DNA of 64,000 nt from Fodinibius sp052060035 (GTDB taxonomy: Bacteria; Bacteroidota; Rhodothermia; Balneolales; Balneolaceae), in NCBI RefSeq assembly GCF_052060035.1, contig NZ_JBPOEA010000005.1, positions 62,001-126,000 on the forward strand, in the 5' to 3' direction. Position numbers and translations under genes: made by a program. Under the pieces are notes generated by a model. That model was not told where the DNA came from, did no database searches, and saw only the letters and a list, made by a program, of their open reading frames with translations. The first letter of the stretch is position 1. Each line of letters starts with the position of its first letter. Below are positions 1-8,334 of this stretch, piece by piece.

Positions 1-752
1 TTGAGAGTCTTGAACAGCCAAACGTTGCGTTGCTTTCAGGCGATGGGGCCAGTTCCTATGAAGTGGGTGAAGTCTGGCATCTCCTGGACCAACGGTTTGC
101 CATGCCGCCTACGCTCTTCCCCATGGATCGTGTAGAACGAGCTGACCTAAGTCGATATAATGTAATTGTGATGGTAAATGGTAGTTATGACGGGTTATCT
201 GATCGAGCTATTGAAAAGATTAAACGATGGACTCAAAACGGCGGAACGCTCATAACTACAAAATATGCCAACAGGTGGGCCAAGCAAAATGGGTTGGCAA
301 ATATAGAGTATCTCAATGATGAAGAAACCGAAGAAGAGCAGGAGGTAACGCCCAAAGCGTATGCCGATATGAGTAATGCCCGCGGCGCGCAGTATATCGG
401 AGGCACTATTTTTAATACCAAGCTCGATTTAACCCATCCACTGGGTTATGGCTATAATGATGAGGATTTGACAGTTTTCCGCAATAGTACGCTCTTCTTA
501 AAGAAGGCTGATAACCCGTATGCCACTCCAGTTTATTATACCGAAGATCCGTTGGCCAGTGGATACATCTCAGATGAAAACCTGGAAAAATTATCCGGGA
601 CGGCAGCGGTTGTCGTGAGTGATGTTGGAAGCGGAAGAGTTATCTCAATGACGGATAATCCCAACTTTAGAGCCTTTTGGTTTGGTACGAACAAACTGTT
701 TATGAATGCTATCTTTTTTGGCCAGACAATTGATGGTAGATCTGGTAATTAA
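1..752 (+). CDS. M14 family zinc carboxypeptidase, C-terminal part (5' end outside window)
   Basis: The reading frame is open from the window edge, so the true start and the catalytic M14 domain lie upstream. What is visible is the C-terminal glutamine-amidotransferase-like domain that follows the catalytic domain in Bacteroidota M14 peptidases. Typical pieces are VALLSGDGASSYEVGEVW, LLDQRFAMP and a late VSDVGSGRVISMTDNPNFRAFW. These enzymes are exported and cleave C-terminal residues from peptides. The TTG near position 30 is internal and is not the start. A strong terminator follows 30 bases after the stop. The family assignment rests on recall of this C-terminal domain, because no catalytic residues are in view. 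Confidence 0.75.
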   Translation, partial: ESLEQPNVALLSGDGASSYEVGEVWHLLDQRFAMPPTLFPMDRVERADLSRYNVIVMVNGSYDGLSDRAIEKIKRWTQNGGTLITTKYANRWAKQNGLANIEYLNDEETEEEQEVTPKAYADMSNARGAQYIGGTIFNTKLDLTHPLGYGYNDEDLTVFRNSTLFLKKADNPYATPVYYTEDPLASGYISDENLEKLSGTAAVVVSDVGSGRVISMTDNPNFRAFWFGTNKLFMNAIFFGQTIDGRSGN

Positions 753-781
753 TTGATGGCAATAGCATATTAACTTCTTTA

Positions 782-810
782 GGCATGGAAATAATAGTTA
801 TTTCCATGCC
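782..810 (+). terminator. Rho-independent terminator after the M14 gene
   Basis: A perfect 13-bp stem (GGCATGGAAATAA paired with TTATTTCCATGCC, loop TAG) is followed directly by TTTTTATTTT. It lies 30 bases after the stop of the peptidase gene. Confidence 0.85.
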
Positions 811-879
811 TTTTTATTTTCTCAAATATTTTGATCGAACCCTGTTATATTCCAATAACTAAAAAATGAGTTGGGACAT

Positions 880-1569
880 ATGAGTTTGTTTGAATCAAAA
901 TTAGATTTAAAACCTGTTTTTCAGGCGTTATTTGCTATTATTATTGTCGGTGCCATAGGGGCGCTGATCCTTTCGTTAAGTCTTGATAAAATAGTTCAAT
1001 CCAGCCTGGAAAGTAGCACGTCAGAGGTGCTTAATACGTCGGTTGCTATTGAAGATGTTTCAATATCTCTCTTGAATGGTTCTGGAACCATAAAGGGATT
1101 TACGATTGATAATCCGGAAGGCTTTAGCGAGAAACCTGCTGCCAAGCTGGAACTGATAAGTCTTAAGATGAGATTATCTTCTTTCTTTTCGGATACTATA
1201 ATTGTGGATGAAATCCGAATACAGAAGCCAGAACTTTATTTTGAGAAAAAAGCCAGCGGTAATAATTTTGATGCGCTGACCGAAAATATGGGAGGATCGT
1301 CTTCATCAGATACCAATCTTATCGTTGATTATCTGTTTGTAGAAAATGGCAAGGTTACATTAACGGCGGATATTGGTGACAGAAAATCCGTAGTGGCCGA
1401 ATTTTCCAGCATAGAAATGAAGGGGATTGGGCGCACCGGCAACAATACCATGGAGCAGACGATACAGCAGATACTTAAACCTGTTTTGGAAAAGGCCTTG
1501 CAAGAAGCAGCAACTCAGGGTTTAATGGATAAAGCAAAAGAGGCCCTGCAAGATATGCTCGATGGATAA
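880..1569 (+). CDS. AsmA/DUF748-like membrane-anchored protein
   Basis: 229-residue protein with one N-terminal membrane helix (about residues 14-36, rich in I/A/L/G), followed by a soluble periplasmic region. That region has the AsmA-like layout: a segment on initial deposits (VAIEDVSISLLNGSGTIKGF, then IDNPEGF), a domain with IIVDEIRIQKPELYFE, and a C-terminal amphipathic helix. AsmA-type proteins act at the cell envelope, possibly in lipid handling. The function here is not known. I chose the ATG at 880, with GGGA just upstream, over a TTG three codons earlier. The gene is monocistronic and converges with metK across a shared terminator. Confidence 0.6.
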   Translation: MSLFESKLDLKPVFQALFAIIIVGAIGALILSLSLDKIVQSSLESSTSEVLNTSVAIEDVSISLLNGSGTIKGFTIDNPEGFSEKPAAKLELISLKMRLSSFFSDTIIVDEIRIQKPELYFEKKASGNNFDALTENMGGSSSSDTNLIVDYLFVENGKVTLTADIGDRKSVVAEFSSIEMKGIGRTGNNTMEQTIQQILKPVLEKALQEAATQGLMDKAKEALQDMLDG

Positions 1570-1598
1570 TAGGTTTCCCTTCCTCCTTATACAAAATA

Positions 1599-1632
1599 AA
1601 AAAGAGACATCTGTATTCGAGATGTCTCTTTT
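1599..1632. terminator. Bidirectional terminator between the AsmA-like gene and metK
   Basis: AAAAGAGACATCT and AGATGTCTCTTTT form a perfect stem around GTATTCG. There is a T-run after the stem on the plus strand, and an A-run before it that reads as a T-run on the minus strand. It therefore serves both converging genes. Confidence 0.85.
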
Positions 1633-1671
1633 TTGTAAGTAAGCACTTTTAAAAAGCTTGAATCCTAATCT

Positions 1672-2820
1672 TTATAGTGCATTAGTCAGTTTATCAGTGT
1701 AGTCCAACTTCTCCCAGGGAAACTCATTGCGTCCAAAATGCCCATAGGCAGCTGTTTTAGAGTATATGGGTCGTTTTAGGTTAAAACGACTGATAATGCC
1801 CGACGGGGTTAAGTCAAAGGTCTGTTGAATAGCTTGAGCTAATTCGGCATCCTTTACTTTTCCAGTTCCGTAGGTATTCACATTAACCGAAACCGGCTCG
1901 GGGATACCAATAGCATAAGCGAGTTGTATGAGACATTCTTCGGCAAGATCAGCGGCAACAACATTCTTGGCAATATGTCGTGATGCATAGGCTGCGCTGC
2001 GATCTACCTTAGATGGATCCTTACCGGAGAAAGCCCCACCGCCGTGAGCACCGCGACCGCCATAGGTATCAACAATAATTTTTCGGCCCGTCAAACCGGT
2101 ATCTCCATGGGGTCCCCCAATCACAAACTTACCGGTAGGATTTACATGGAGAATAGTTTCGGCATCCATTAGTTCTTCGGGAATAACTTCCGGAATAAGA
2201 TGCTTTTTTAAATCCGTTTTGATTTTAGCTTGGTCAACCCCTTCGTCATGTTGGGTGGAGATTACAATCGTATCCACTCTTTTGGGATTTCCTTCATTAT
2301 CGTATTCAACCGTAACCTGACTCTTACTGTCGGGAGCAAGATATGGGAGCAGAGCTGTTTCTTTGCGGATATGTGCCAGTTCGCGCAGCAAATCATGAGA
2401 ATATTGCAGCGTCATAGGCATGTAGGTATCGGTTTCATCCGTAGCATAACCAAACATCATGCCCTGGTCGCCGGCACCCATTTTTTTGTCCTTTCCTTCG
2501 TCGACGCCCTGAGCAATATCTGGGCTTTGCTGATGGATGGTTGTCAAAACGCCACAAGATTCCGAATCGAACCGATACGAATTTTTGGTGTAACCGATAT
2601 TGCGAATGACATCGCGAGTGATCTCTTGTACATCCACATAGGCATCGGTTGTAACTTCGCCGGAAATAACGGCAAGTCCCGTTGTAACCAGTGTCTCGAC
2701 AGCTACCCGAGAGTTGGGATCTTGTTCGAGCATGGAATCGAGGATGGAATCAGAGATTTGATCAGCAACTTTGTCCGGATGACCTTCTGATACAGATTCG
2801 GAAGTGAAAAGGTTTTTCAT
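1672..2820 (-). CDS. metK: S-adenosylmethionine synthase
   Basis: Makes S-adenosylmethionine from methionine and ATP in the cytoplasm. The 382-residue length is normal. Family motifs are present: EGHPDKVADQISDS near residues 12-25 (ATP/metal-binding His14 and Asp16), GAGDQGMMFGYA near residue 117, and the glycine-rich loop GGRGAHGGGAFSGKDPSKVD that binds ATP phosphates. The gene stands alone, flanked by a shared terminator downstream and the fasciclin-gene terminator upstream. Its promoter must lie in the roughly 90 bases between 2821 and 2907, where CAAAAATA (2870-2877) reads TATTTTTG on the minus strand and could be a Bacteroidota-type -7 element. No SAM riboswitch was recognised. Confidence 0.98.
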   Translation of the reverse strand: MKNLFTSESVSEGHPDKVADQISDSILDSMLEQDPNSRVAVETLVTTGLAVISGEVTTDAYVDVQEITRDVIRNIGYTKNSYRFDSESCGVLTTIHQQSPDIAQGVDEGKDKKMGAGDQGMMFGYATDETDTYMPMTLQYSHDLLRELAHIRKETALLPYLAPDSKSQVTVEYDNEGNPKRVDTIVISTQHDEGVDQAKIKTDLKKHLIPEVIPEELMDAETILHVNPTGKFVIGGPHGDTGLTGRKIIVDTYGGRGAHGGGAFSGKDPSKVDRSAAYASRHIAKNVVAADLAEECLIQLAYAIGIPEPVSVNVNTYGTGKVKDAELAQAIQQTFDLTPSGIISRFNLKRPIYSKTAAYGHFGRNEFPWEKLDYTDKLTNAL

Positions 2821-2907
2821 TGGAAAAAAAGTTCGTGTAAATAGTGATTATTTAGAAGCCTTGAAGCTACAAAAATATGTGTAATTATGCAGAATGATCT
2901 ACCAATA

Positions 2908-2944
2908 GAAAAAGCCGCACTCTCGTTATGAGAGCACGGCTTTT
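2908..2944 (-). terminator. Terminator after the fasciclin-domain lipoprotein gene
   Basis: An imperfect hairpin (AAAGCCG, CTCTC and GAGAG, CGGCTTT, with a CA/CA internal mismatch) is followed on the minus strand by a T-run (GGCTTTTTCT). It lies 35 bases after the stop of the 2980-4698 gene. Confidence 0.8.
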
Positions 2945-2979
2945 CTGGACTATTGGTAAAATAAGCTTACCTAAGTTAA

Positions 2980-4698
2980 TTAGCTGGGAAGCAGTACGCC
3001 ATCAATGAGGTGTACCACTCCATTGGTACCCTGCAAGTCAACCGTAGTAACGTTATATGTATTACTGGCTTGATCTGTCAATGAGACGCTGCCATCATTG
3101 TTAACCGTGATTTCTAAATCTGCACCGTTTACTGTCGTCACCGTGCCAGAAGAAATATCCCCGGAAAGTACTTCGGTAGGAAGTACATGATAGGTTAACA
3201 CATCTTCGACGTTATACCCCGAGAGATCAGCATTGGCAAAAGCATCATTAGTGGGAGCAAAAACTGTAAACGGTCCGTCTCCTTGGAGCGTGCTGGCCAA
3301 TCCGGCACTAACAACAGCCTCCTCAAGTGATTGCAGGTTATACCGCTTAGATATGATGCCGACCACATCTTGATAAGCATCAGGCAATAATACCTGATTT
3401 ATTACATGAATTATACCATTGGAAGCCCCAACATCGGGTATGGTAACAGAGGCATTGTCATTGATCATTACCTCCCCGTTTGCCGCAGTAATAAATAGAT
3501 TACCACCGGCCAAGGCCTCAGCAGTTTGAGGAGGAGTTAGGTCACCTGAAGCAATATTCCCAGATACAACGTGATATTGAAGTATTTCTGCAAGCTGTTC
3601 GTCAGTAAGACTACTGACATCAACACCGGAGAAGGCATCATCAGTTGGTGCGAACACAGTAAACGGACCAGCGGTCTGAAGGTCTTGATCCAAGCCTGTT
3701 TGTTGAAGAGCGCTAACAAGTGTAGTAAAATTACCGTTAGCAACAGCTACATCAACAATATTGGGTGCAGGATTAAGAACTCCGTCAATAATATGAACAA
3801 CACCATTGGTACCTTGAATATCGGCCTCCGTTACTTCGTACATTTGCCCGGAATTGTCGGTAAGTGTTACCGTGCCGTCGGCGGCCTCGATAGTTAACTC
3901 GGTTCCGTTAACCGTTTCTACGACCTGTGCTGGCTGAAGGTCTCCGGAGAGTACTTCTGAATCAAGTACATGGTATGTTAAGATATCTTGAATTTCTTGC
4001 TCAGACAGCCCGGATAGATCCACTTCGCTGAATGCTGCGTTGGAAGGAGCAAATACCGTATAGCTTGCTTGATCATCCTGCAGCGTGCTGGCCAATCCGG
4101 CACCTACTACAGCATCTTCCAGCGACTGCAAATTATATCGCTTAGCGACCAGTCCGACTACATCAAGATATCCATCAGGTAGTAAAACTTGGTCAACAGC
4201 ATGAATGACCCCATTGGAGGCTTCGATATCGGCATTAACGACGGTTGCGTTGTCGTTAATGGTTACGTTGCCATCAACTGAAGTGATAAAAAGATCCCCA
4301 CCCGCAAGAGCTTCTGCAGATTGTGGTGGGTTCAGATCGCCAGAGGCAATATTGCCTGAAACGACATGATACTGAAGTATTTCGGCAAGTTGTTCTTCAG
4401 TAAGACCACTGAGGTCTACATTAGTAAAAGCATCGTTGGTAGGAGCAAAGACCGTAAATGGTCCTGTTCCTTCAAGGGCAGATACCAATCCAGCGTCACT
4501 TAAAGCGGAAACAAGAGTGCTGAAGTTGTCATTGGATTGAGCAACTTCCACGATGTTACCGGTTTCATTAGGTGGATTGGTTGGGCCATCATCATCGTTG
4601 CCGCAGGCCTGTAGCGTAAAAACTAATAGAACGGCAATAAAACTATTGAACAAAAATGTTCTAAGTTTTAATAAAGGATTGTGAGTTGTTGTTTTCAT
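2980..4698 (-). CDS. Lipoprotein with four fasciclin (FAS1) domains
   Basis: 572 residues. A lipoprotein signal peptide ends at the lipobox LQAC (Cys32), then a Gly/Asn/Asp/Pro-rich linker, then four FAS1 domains at about 47-175, 178-310, 313-440 and 443-572. Each carries the FAS1 core (FTVFAPTNDAF-like H1 segment and an LTYHV or LQYHV H2 segment). FAS1 domains act in adhesion and carbohydrate or protein contacts at the cell surface, so a surface adhesin role is inferred. Domains 1 and 3 resemble each other most, as do 2 and 4 (both of the latter begin DVVG..KRYNLQSLE). This points to duplication of a two-domain unit. The gene is monocistronic with its own terminator. Confidence 0.92.
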   Translation of the reverse strand: MKTTTHNPLLKLRTFLFNSFIAVLLVFTLQACGNDDDGPTNPPNETGNIVEVAQSNDNFSTLVSALSDAGLVSALEGTGPFTVFAPTNDAFTNVDLSGLTEEQLAEILQYHVVSGNIASGDLNPPQSAEALAGGDLFITSVDGNVTINDNATVVNADIEASNGVIHAVDQVLLPDGYLDVVGLVAKRYNLQSLEDAVVGAGLASTLQDDQASYTVFAPSNAAFSEVDLSGLSEQEIQDILTYHVLDSEVLSGDLQPAQVVETVNGTELTIEAADGTVTLTDNSGQMYEVTEADIQGTNGVVHIIDGVLNPAPNIVDVAVANGNFTTLVSALQQTGLDQDLQTAGPFTVFAPTDDAFSGVDVSSLTDEQLAEILQYHVVSGNIASGDLTPPQTAEALAGGNLFITAANGEVMINDNASVTIPDVGASNGIIHVINQVLLPDAYQDVVGIISKRYNLQSLEEAVVSAGLASTLQGDGPFTVFAPTNDAFANADLSGYNVEDVLTYHVLPTEVLSGDISSGTVTTVNGADLEITVNNDGSVSLTDQASNTYNVTTVDLQGTNGVVHLIDGVLLPS

Positions 4699-4854
4699 TG
4701 TGATATGTGATTAATTAAGGATTGTGATATTCTTTAATCACATATATGGGCACAATGGTTCCCTAAAATATTAAATATATGTATTTAAATAATTTAATGT
4801 TTTAAATGAACGGAAGAGATATGAGTAATGTTAGTAATCAATTTTTCTATATAC

Positions 4855-5868
4855 CTAATTAAATAAATCCCCATCTTTTTTGTCAGGGTTTACCCCTAAA
4901 TACTCAAAGGCTTGGCGGGTGGCTATTCTTCCCTTTGGTGTTCGCTGGAGGAAGCCTTCCTTAATTAAGTATGGTTCGTAAACTTCTTCGATAGTCCCTT
5001 TATCTTCACCAACGGCAACGCCTAATGTCCCTAACCCTACCGGGCCGCCCTCATAATTTTCGATAATAGCTTTTAAAATACGGATGTCCATTTCATCCAA
5101 GCCATTCTGGTCGACATCAAGGGCATTTAGAGCAGTATCAGCAATTTCATCATTGATGGTATCCATATCTTTTACCTGGGCAAAATCGCGAGTACGTCGC
5201 AATAATTTATTAACAATTCTTGGAGTACCGCGACTACGACGAGCAATTTCATGTGCCCCGGTATCGGTAATGCCCATCCCTAAAATACTGGCGGTGCGAA
5301 GGGCAATGCGCTGCAATAGTTCAACATCGTAATAGTCTAACCGCATATCGATACCAAAGCGAGCACGTAATGGTGCGGTAAGGAGTCCCTTTCGGGTAGT
5401 TGCTCCCACCAACGTAAAGCGGTTAAGTTCAATTTGGATACTGCGGGCATTGGGGCCCGAATCGATGACAATATCCAGCTGGTAATCTTCCATAGCTGAA
5501 TATAAGTACTCTTCCACAACCGGATTCAGTCGGTGGATTTCATCAATAAAAAGGACATCGCCCTCATCAAGATTGGTAAGCATGCCGGCCAGGTCACCAG
5601 GCTTTTCGAGAACAGGACCGGTGGTGGGTTTAATTTGAACCCCCATTTCATTTGCAATAATGTGAGCCAGCGTCGTTTTTCCCAAGCCGGGAGGGCCCGA
5701 AAGAATAACGTGATCTAAGGCCTCGTTACGTTTTTGTGCTGCTTCAATAAAAACCGAAAGATTTTGAATAACCTTCTTTTGTCCAATAAACTCGCTAATA
5801 TGGGTTGGACGTAACGAGCGTTCAAACTCTTGGTCATTATCAGAAGCGTCTAACAGTGGATTTTGCAA
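4855..5868 (-). CDS. ruvB: Holliday junction branch migration ATPase RuvB
   Basis: Hexameric AAA+ motor that works with RuvA and RuvC to move Holliday junctions during recombinational repair. 337 residues, normal for the family. Walker A GPPGLGKTT is at residues 58-66 with Lys64, Walker B reads VLFIDEIHRL, and GATTRKGLL is the sensor 1 region. The C-terminal winged helix ends in TPKGRIATRQAFEYLG. ruvA and ruvC are not in this window and the gene stands alone. About 150 AT-rich bases separate it from the fasciclin gene, and I found no clear terminator there. Confidence 0.98.
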   Translation of the reverse strand: MQNPLLDASDNDQEFERSLRPTHISEFIGQKKVIQNLSVFIEAAQKRNEALDHVILSGPPGLGKTTLAHIIANEMGVQIKPTTGPVLEKPGDLAGMLTNLDEGDVLFIDEIHRLNPVVEEYLYSAMEDYQLDIVIDSGPNARSIQIELNRFTLVGATTRKGLLTAPLRARFGIDMRLDYYDVELLQRIALRTASILGMGITDTGAHEIARRSRGTPRIVNKLLRRTRDFAQVKDMDTINDEIADTALNALDVDQNGLDEMDIRILKAIIENYEGGPVGLGTLGVAVGEDKGTIEEVYEPYLIKEGFLQRTPKGRIATRQAFEYLGVNPDKKDGDLFN

Positions 5869-5957
5869 AATAAGTATGGAATGAGTTAACCGACTTTATG
5901 GCAAGTAAATTAACTCATTATTTGCAAAGTTTCGAAAGCTTATTCTCCTTCTTTCAT

Positions 5958-6767
5958 CTATTCTTCGAGGTTATCAAAATCAATATTCCCTAATTTGTAA
6001 TCCAGTTTTTTAAGCAGTCTGAAAGAAGGCTTACGATAAATACCATCCATCGAATATACCTTATGGATAGCGTCCCGCGCTTTTTCCAACTGTTCAATAT
6101 TGATGTAGGCATTGCCCATATACCAATAAGCTTTCTCTTCTAAAACATCTCTTTTTGTTTCTCTTTGTATAACGGCCTGAAATGATTCGATTGACTCACC
6201 GAAACTTCCGCTATTATACTGTATGATTCCTTTATTTAGATAAGCGTTCGTAGCAGTAGGCTTGTCACCGTGCTGGTCAATTATTTTATCGTAGGTAGCT
6301 ATCGCCTTTGAAATATCTCCGGAAAGAGCGGCTTCGAAGCCTCGGTTAAGAAGTGAGTCGGCCGGTATTATTTCGCTTTTTTGATTACGAAATACTTCAG
6401 CTGAAGAAAGGTTATCTGCCAGATTAAATTGGCTCGGCACCTCATCTTGCAATGATGTATTTGTATCAAATTGAAAGAAGTTTATCGAAACAACCAATAG
6501 AGCTACTGCAGCAGCGGCTGCCATCCATTTCCAGGAACGCTGAATGGAATAAATTATGCTACTTTCTTCGGCGGAAGAGGTATTATCTTTGGAAGAACGT
6601 TTTTCAAGAATAGCTTTGACGCCCAACTCCGTTTTCAAAAGCTCAATATAGTTGGGACGCTGAAGGAGTTCCTCCCAAAGCTGCTGGGATTCCTCCTCGG
6701 ACAGCTTGCCATTAATATAGGCATCAATTTTTTGTTCCAACTCTATGTCTCTTGACATTTTGTTCAT
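5958..6767 (-). CDS. Membrane-anchored TPR protein, probable partner of the upstream sigma factor
   Basis: About 269 residues. A short cytoplasmic N-terminus (IELEQKIDAYINGKLSEEES, typical of anti-sigma-like regulators) is followed by one membrane helix near residues 80-100 (MAAAAAVALLVVSINFF). A periplasmic part then holds two or three TPR-like helical hairpins (LLNRGFEAALSGDISKAIATY, AYLNKGIIQYNSGSFGESIE, AYWYMGNAYINIEQLEKARD). It lies 93 bases downstream of the sigma factor gene on the same strand. An anti-sigma or envelope-sensing role is inferred from this pairing. No zinc-binding HxxxCxxC motif is present. I chose the ATG at 6767 over the TTG at 6773; the ATG at 6758 is also possible. 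Confidence 0.7.
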   Translation of the reverse strand: MNKMSRDIELEQKIDAYINGKLSEEESQQLWEELLQRPNYIELLKTELGVKAILEKRSSKDNTSSAEESSIIYSIQRSWKWMAAAAAVALLVVSINFFQFDTNTSLQDEVPSQFNLADNLSSAEVFRNQKSEIIPADSLLNRGFEAALSGDISKAIATYDKIIDQHGDKPTATNAYLNKGIIQYNSGSFGESIESFQAVIQRETKRDVLEEKAYWYMGNAYINIEQLEKARDAIHKVYSMDGIYRKPSFRLLKKLDYKLGNIDFDNLEE

Positions 6768-6860
6768 GTTCAAAGTGTGGTTTACGTGCTTAAAATGGTA
6801 TTAACCTACTTGCTTTCTCAAGGTCTGTAAGTAAGACCTTTGAGAAAGCCAATCCTTACA

Positions 6861-7406
6861 TTATAATTTGCTCTTTTTTTGGTAGCATTCGTTAAGTTTT
6901 TGAATAAGCCGATGTTTTCGAGTCCAAACGTTATTAACGCTGATATCAAAGTGTTGTGCCACTTTTTTGGCATGAGAATCAGGGTGGTCAAACCAGTACT
7001 GCATAAACTTCTGATACTTTTCTTTAAGTTGATTGAGGCACCACTCGAGCAAGCGTTCTTGTTCTTCATCCAACAACGACTGTAGTTGGGTTGGAGCTTG
7101 TTGATGATCATCAGGAATTTCATCAGTTGCTTCGGGACGTTTCTTATTCTGCATTTTGAGATAATTGTTTCTACAGACTGACAAAATATACGATACCACC
7201 TGATCAGGGTTGTTCAGTCTATCTTTCTTGATCACCTCAAGCGAGGTAAGCAAAGAATCTTGTGCACAATCCTCTGCATCGGCCTGGCTTGCATTCATGT
7301 GAATACGTAGAAATGCTATTAACCTTGGCCTGAGCGCCTCGATGATTTTGTTTGCCTCTTGATTGTTATTCTCTTGTACGGCTGATACTAAATTTGCGTA
7401 ATCCAT
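6861..7406 (-). CDS. ECF-like RNA polymerase sigma-70 family factor
   Basis: 181 residues. Region 2 is seen in DAEDCAQDSLLTSLEVI and VVSYILSVCRNNYL, and region 4 in a helix-turn-helix near the C-terminus (SHAKKVAQHFDISVNNVWTR). Regions 1 and 3 are missing, as in extracytoplasmic-function sigma factors. I chose the ATG at 7406 because the longer reading starts at a TTG two codons earlier. The TPR membrane protein directly downstream is the likely regulator. The promoters it recognises cannot be told from the sequence, and autoregulation is only a possibility. The 150-base region before scpA holds no other gene. Confidence 0.85.
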   Translation of the reverse strand: MDYANLVSAVQENNNQEANKIIEALRPRLIAFLRIHMNASQADAEDCAQDSLLTSLEVIKKDRLNNPDQVVSYILSVCRNNYLKMQNKKRPEATDEIPDDHQQAPTQLQSLLDEEQERLLEWCLNQLKEKYQKFMQYWFDHPDSHAKKVAQHFDISVNNVWTRKHRLIQKLNECYQKKSKL

Positions 7407-7562
7407 AACCAATAATTCAAAAAGCCAATGTTGATGTAAAAACTATAAAAAGTTAGGCAATAAACAACAGTTACATTAACTTTGAGTAGAAAAGCTATAA
7501 ATAATTCCTTTTTATCCCATTAGAAAGATATATCAGGGAAGCCCAAATCTGAACGGTGGTTA

Positions 7563-8318
7563 ATGTATCGAGTTCAATTAAAAAATTTTGAAGGTCCTCT
7601 TGACCTGCTTCTATTTTTTATAAAACGTGATGAGCTTGATATCTACGATATTCCCATCTCCTACATTACCAACCAGTTTTTGGAATATATCAGTTTGATG
7701 GAGGAACTGGATTTAGATGTTGCCAGCGAATTTATCCTGATGGCCAGCATGCTGATGTCGATAAAGGCCAAAATGATGCTTCCGCAAGAGGAGTCTGATG
7801 AGGCGCTTGATGAGCAGGATCCCCGGTATGAATTGGTGCAACGGCTGCTCGAATATAAGCGTTATAAAGAGATGGCAGGAAAGATGGAGAATGTGGCTGA
7901 AGAGGCCCAAAAGTCCTACTTTCGGGGAAATCCCGAGGCCGATCAGGTAGACAAACAGGCCAGCGGTGAAGCCCTGCAGGATGTAACCATGTTTGATTTG
8001 ATGGCAGCCTTCAAGAAGGTATTAGCTGATATCAAAAAGCAGGAAAGCATACATCATGTAGAAAAGATAGAATATACCATTGAAGAGCAGAGCGAGTATG
8101 TGTTGGATTGCCTGCAACAAAATGGACGTACTTCTTTTAAAACGATGTGCCGAGAGCTTAAAAACATGACAAAAATAGTGGTCACTTTTTTAGCCGTTTT
8201 AGAAATGCTTAAGGAGCGACAGATCAACTTGTATGTAGAAAATGATGATCCAACGGCGTTTTACCTTGATTTAAAGCCCGTGGATGAAATTATCGGCACT
8301 CCCGAAACCAATCAATAA
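7563..8318 (+). CDS. scpA: Segregation and condensation protein A
   Basis: Kleisin subunit of the SMC-ScpAB chromosome condensation complex. 251 residues. The N-terminal signature is present (YRVQLKNFEGPLDLLLFFIK, then ELDIYDIPISYITNQFLEYI), with the acidic middle region and a C-terminal winged-helix segment (EYVLDCLQQNGRTSFKTMC) that would contact the SMC head. scpB is not next to it. The M28 peptidase gene starts 16 bases after the stop and may be co-transcribed. Confidence 0.96.
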   Translation: MYRVQLKNFEGPLDLLLFFIKRDELDIYDIPISYITNQFLEYISLMEELDLDVASEFILMASMLMSIKAKMMLPQEESDEALDEQDPRYELVQRLLEYKRYKEMAGKMENVAEEAQKSYFRGNPEADQVDKQASGEALQDVTMFDLMAAFKKVLADIKKQESIHHVEKIEYTIEEQSEYVLDCLQQNGRTSFKTMCRELKNMTKIVVTFLAVLEMLKERQINLYVENDDPTAFYLDLKPVDEIIGTPETNQ

Positions 8319-8334
8319 AAAAAGCAGTGTTTTT

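Noticed and set aside
2230..2790. 186-codon open frame antisense to metK
   Set aside because: It lies wholly within metK on the other strand and has no family features. It is a frame shadow.
4699..4745. CRP-like TGTGA...TCACA sequence upstream of the fasciclin gene
   Set aside because: The half-sites are ten bases apart instead of six, and the region is AT-rich, so a chance match is likely.
8284..8334. Longer N-terminus of the M28 peptidase that overlaps scpA
   Set aside because: It would place a hydrophilic stretch before the lipoprotein signal. The ATG at 8335 starts the signal peptide directly and avoids the overlap.
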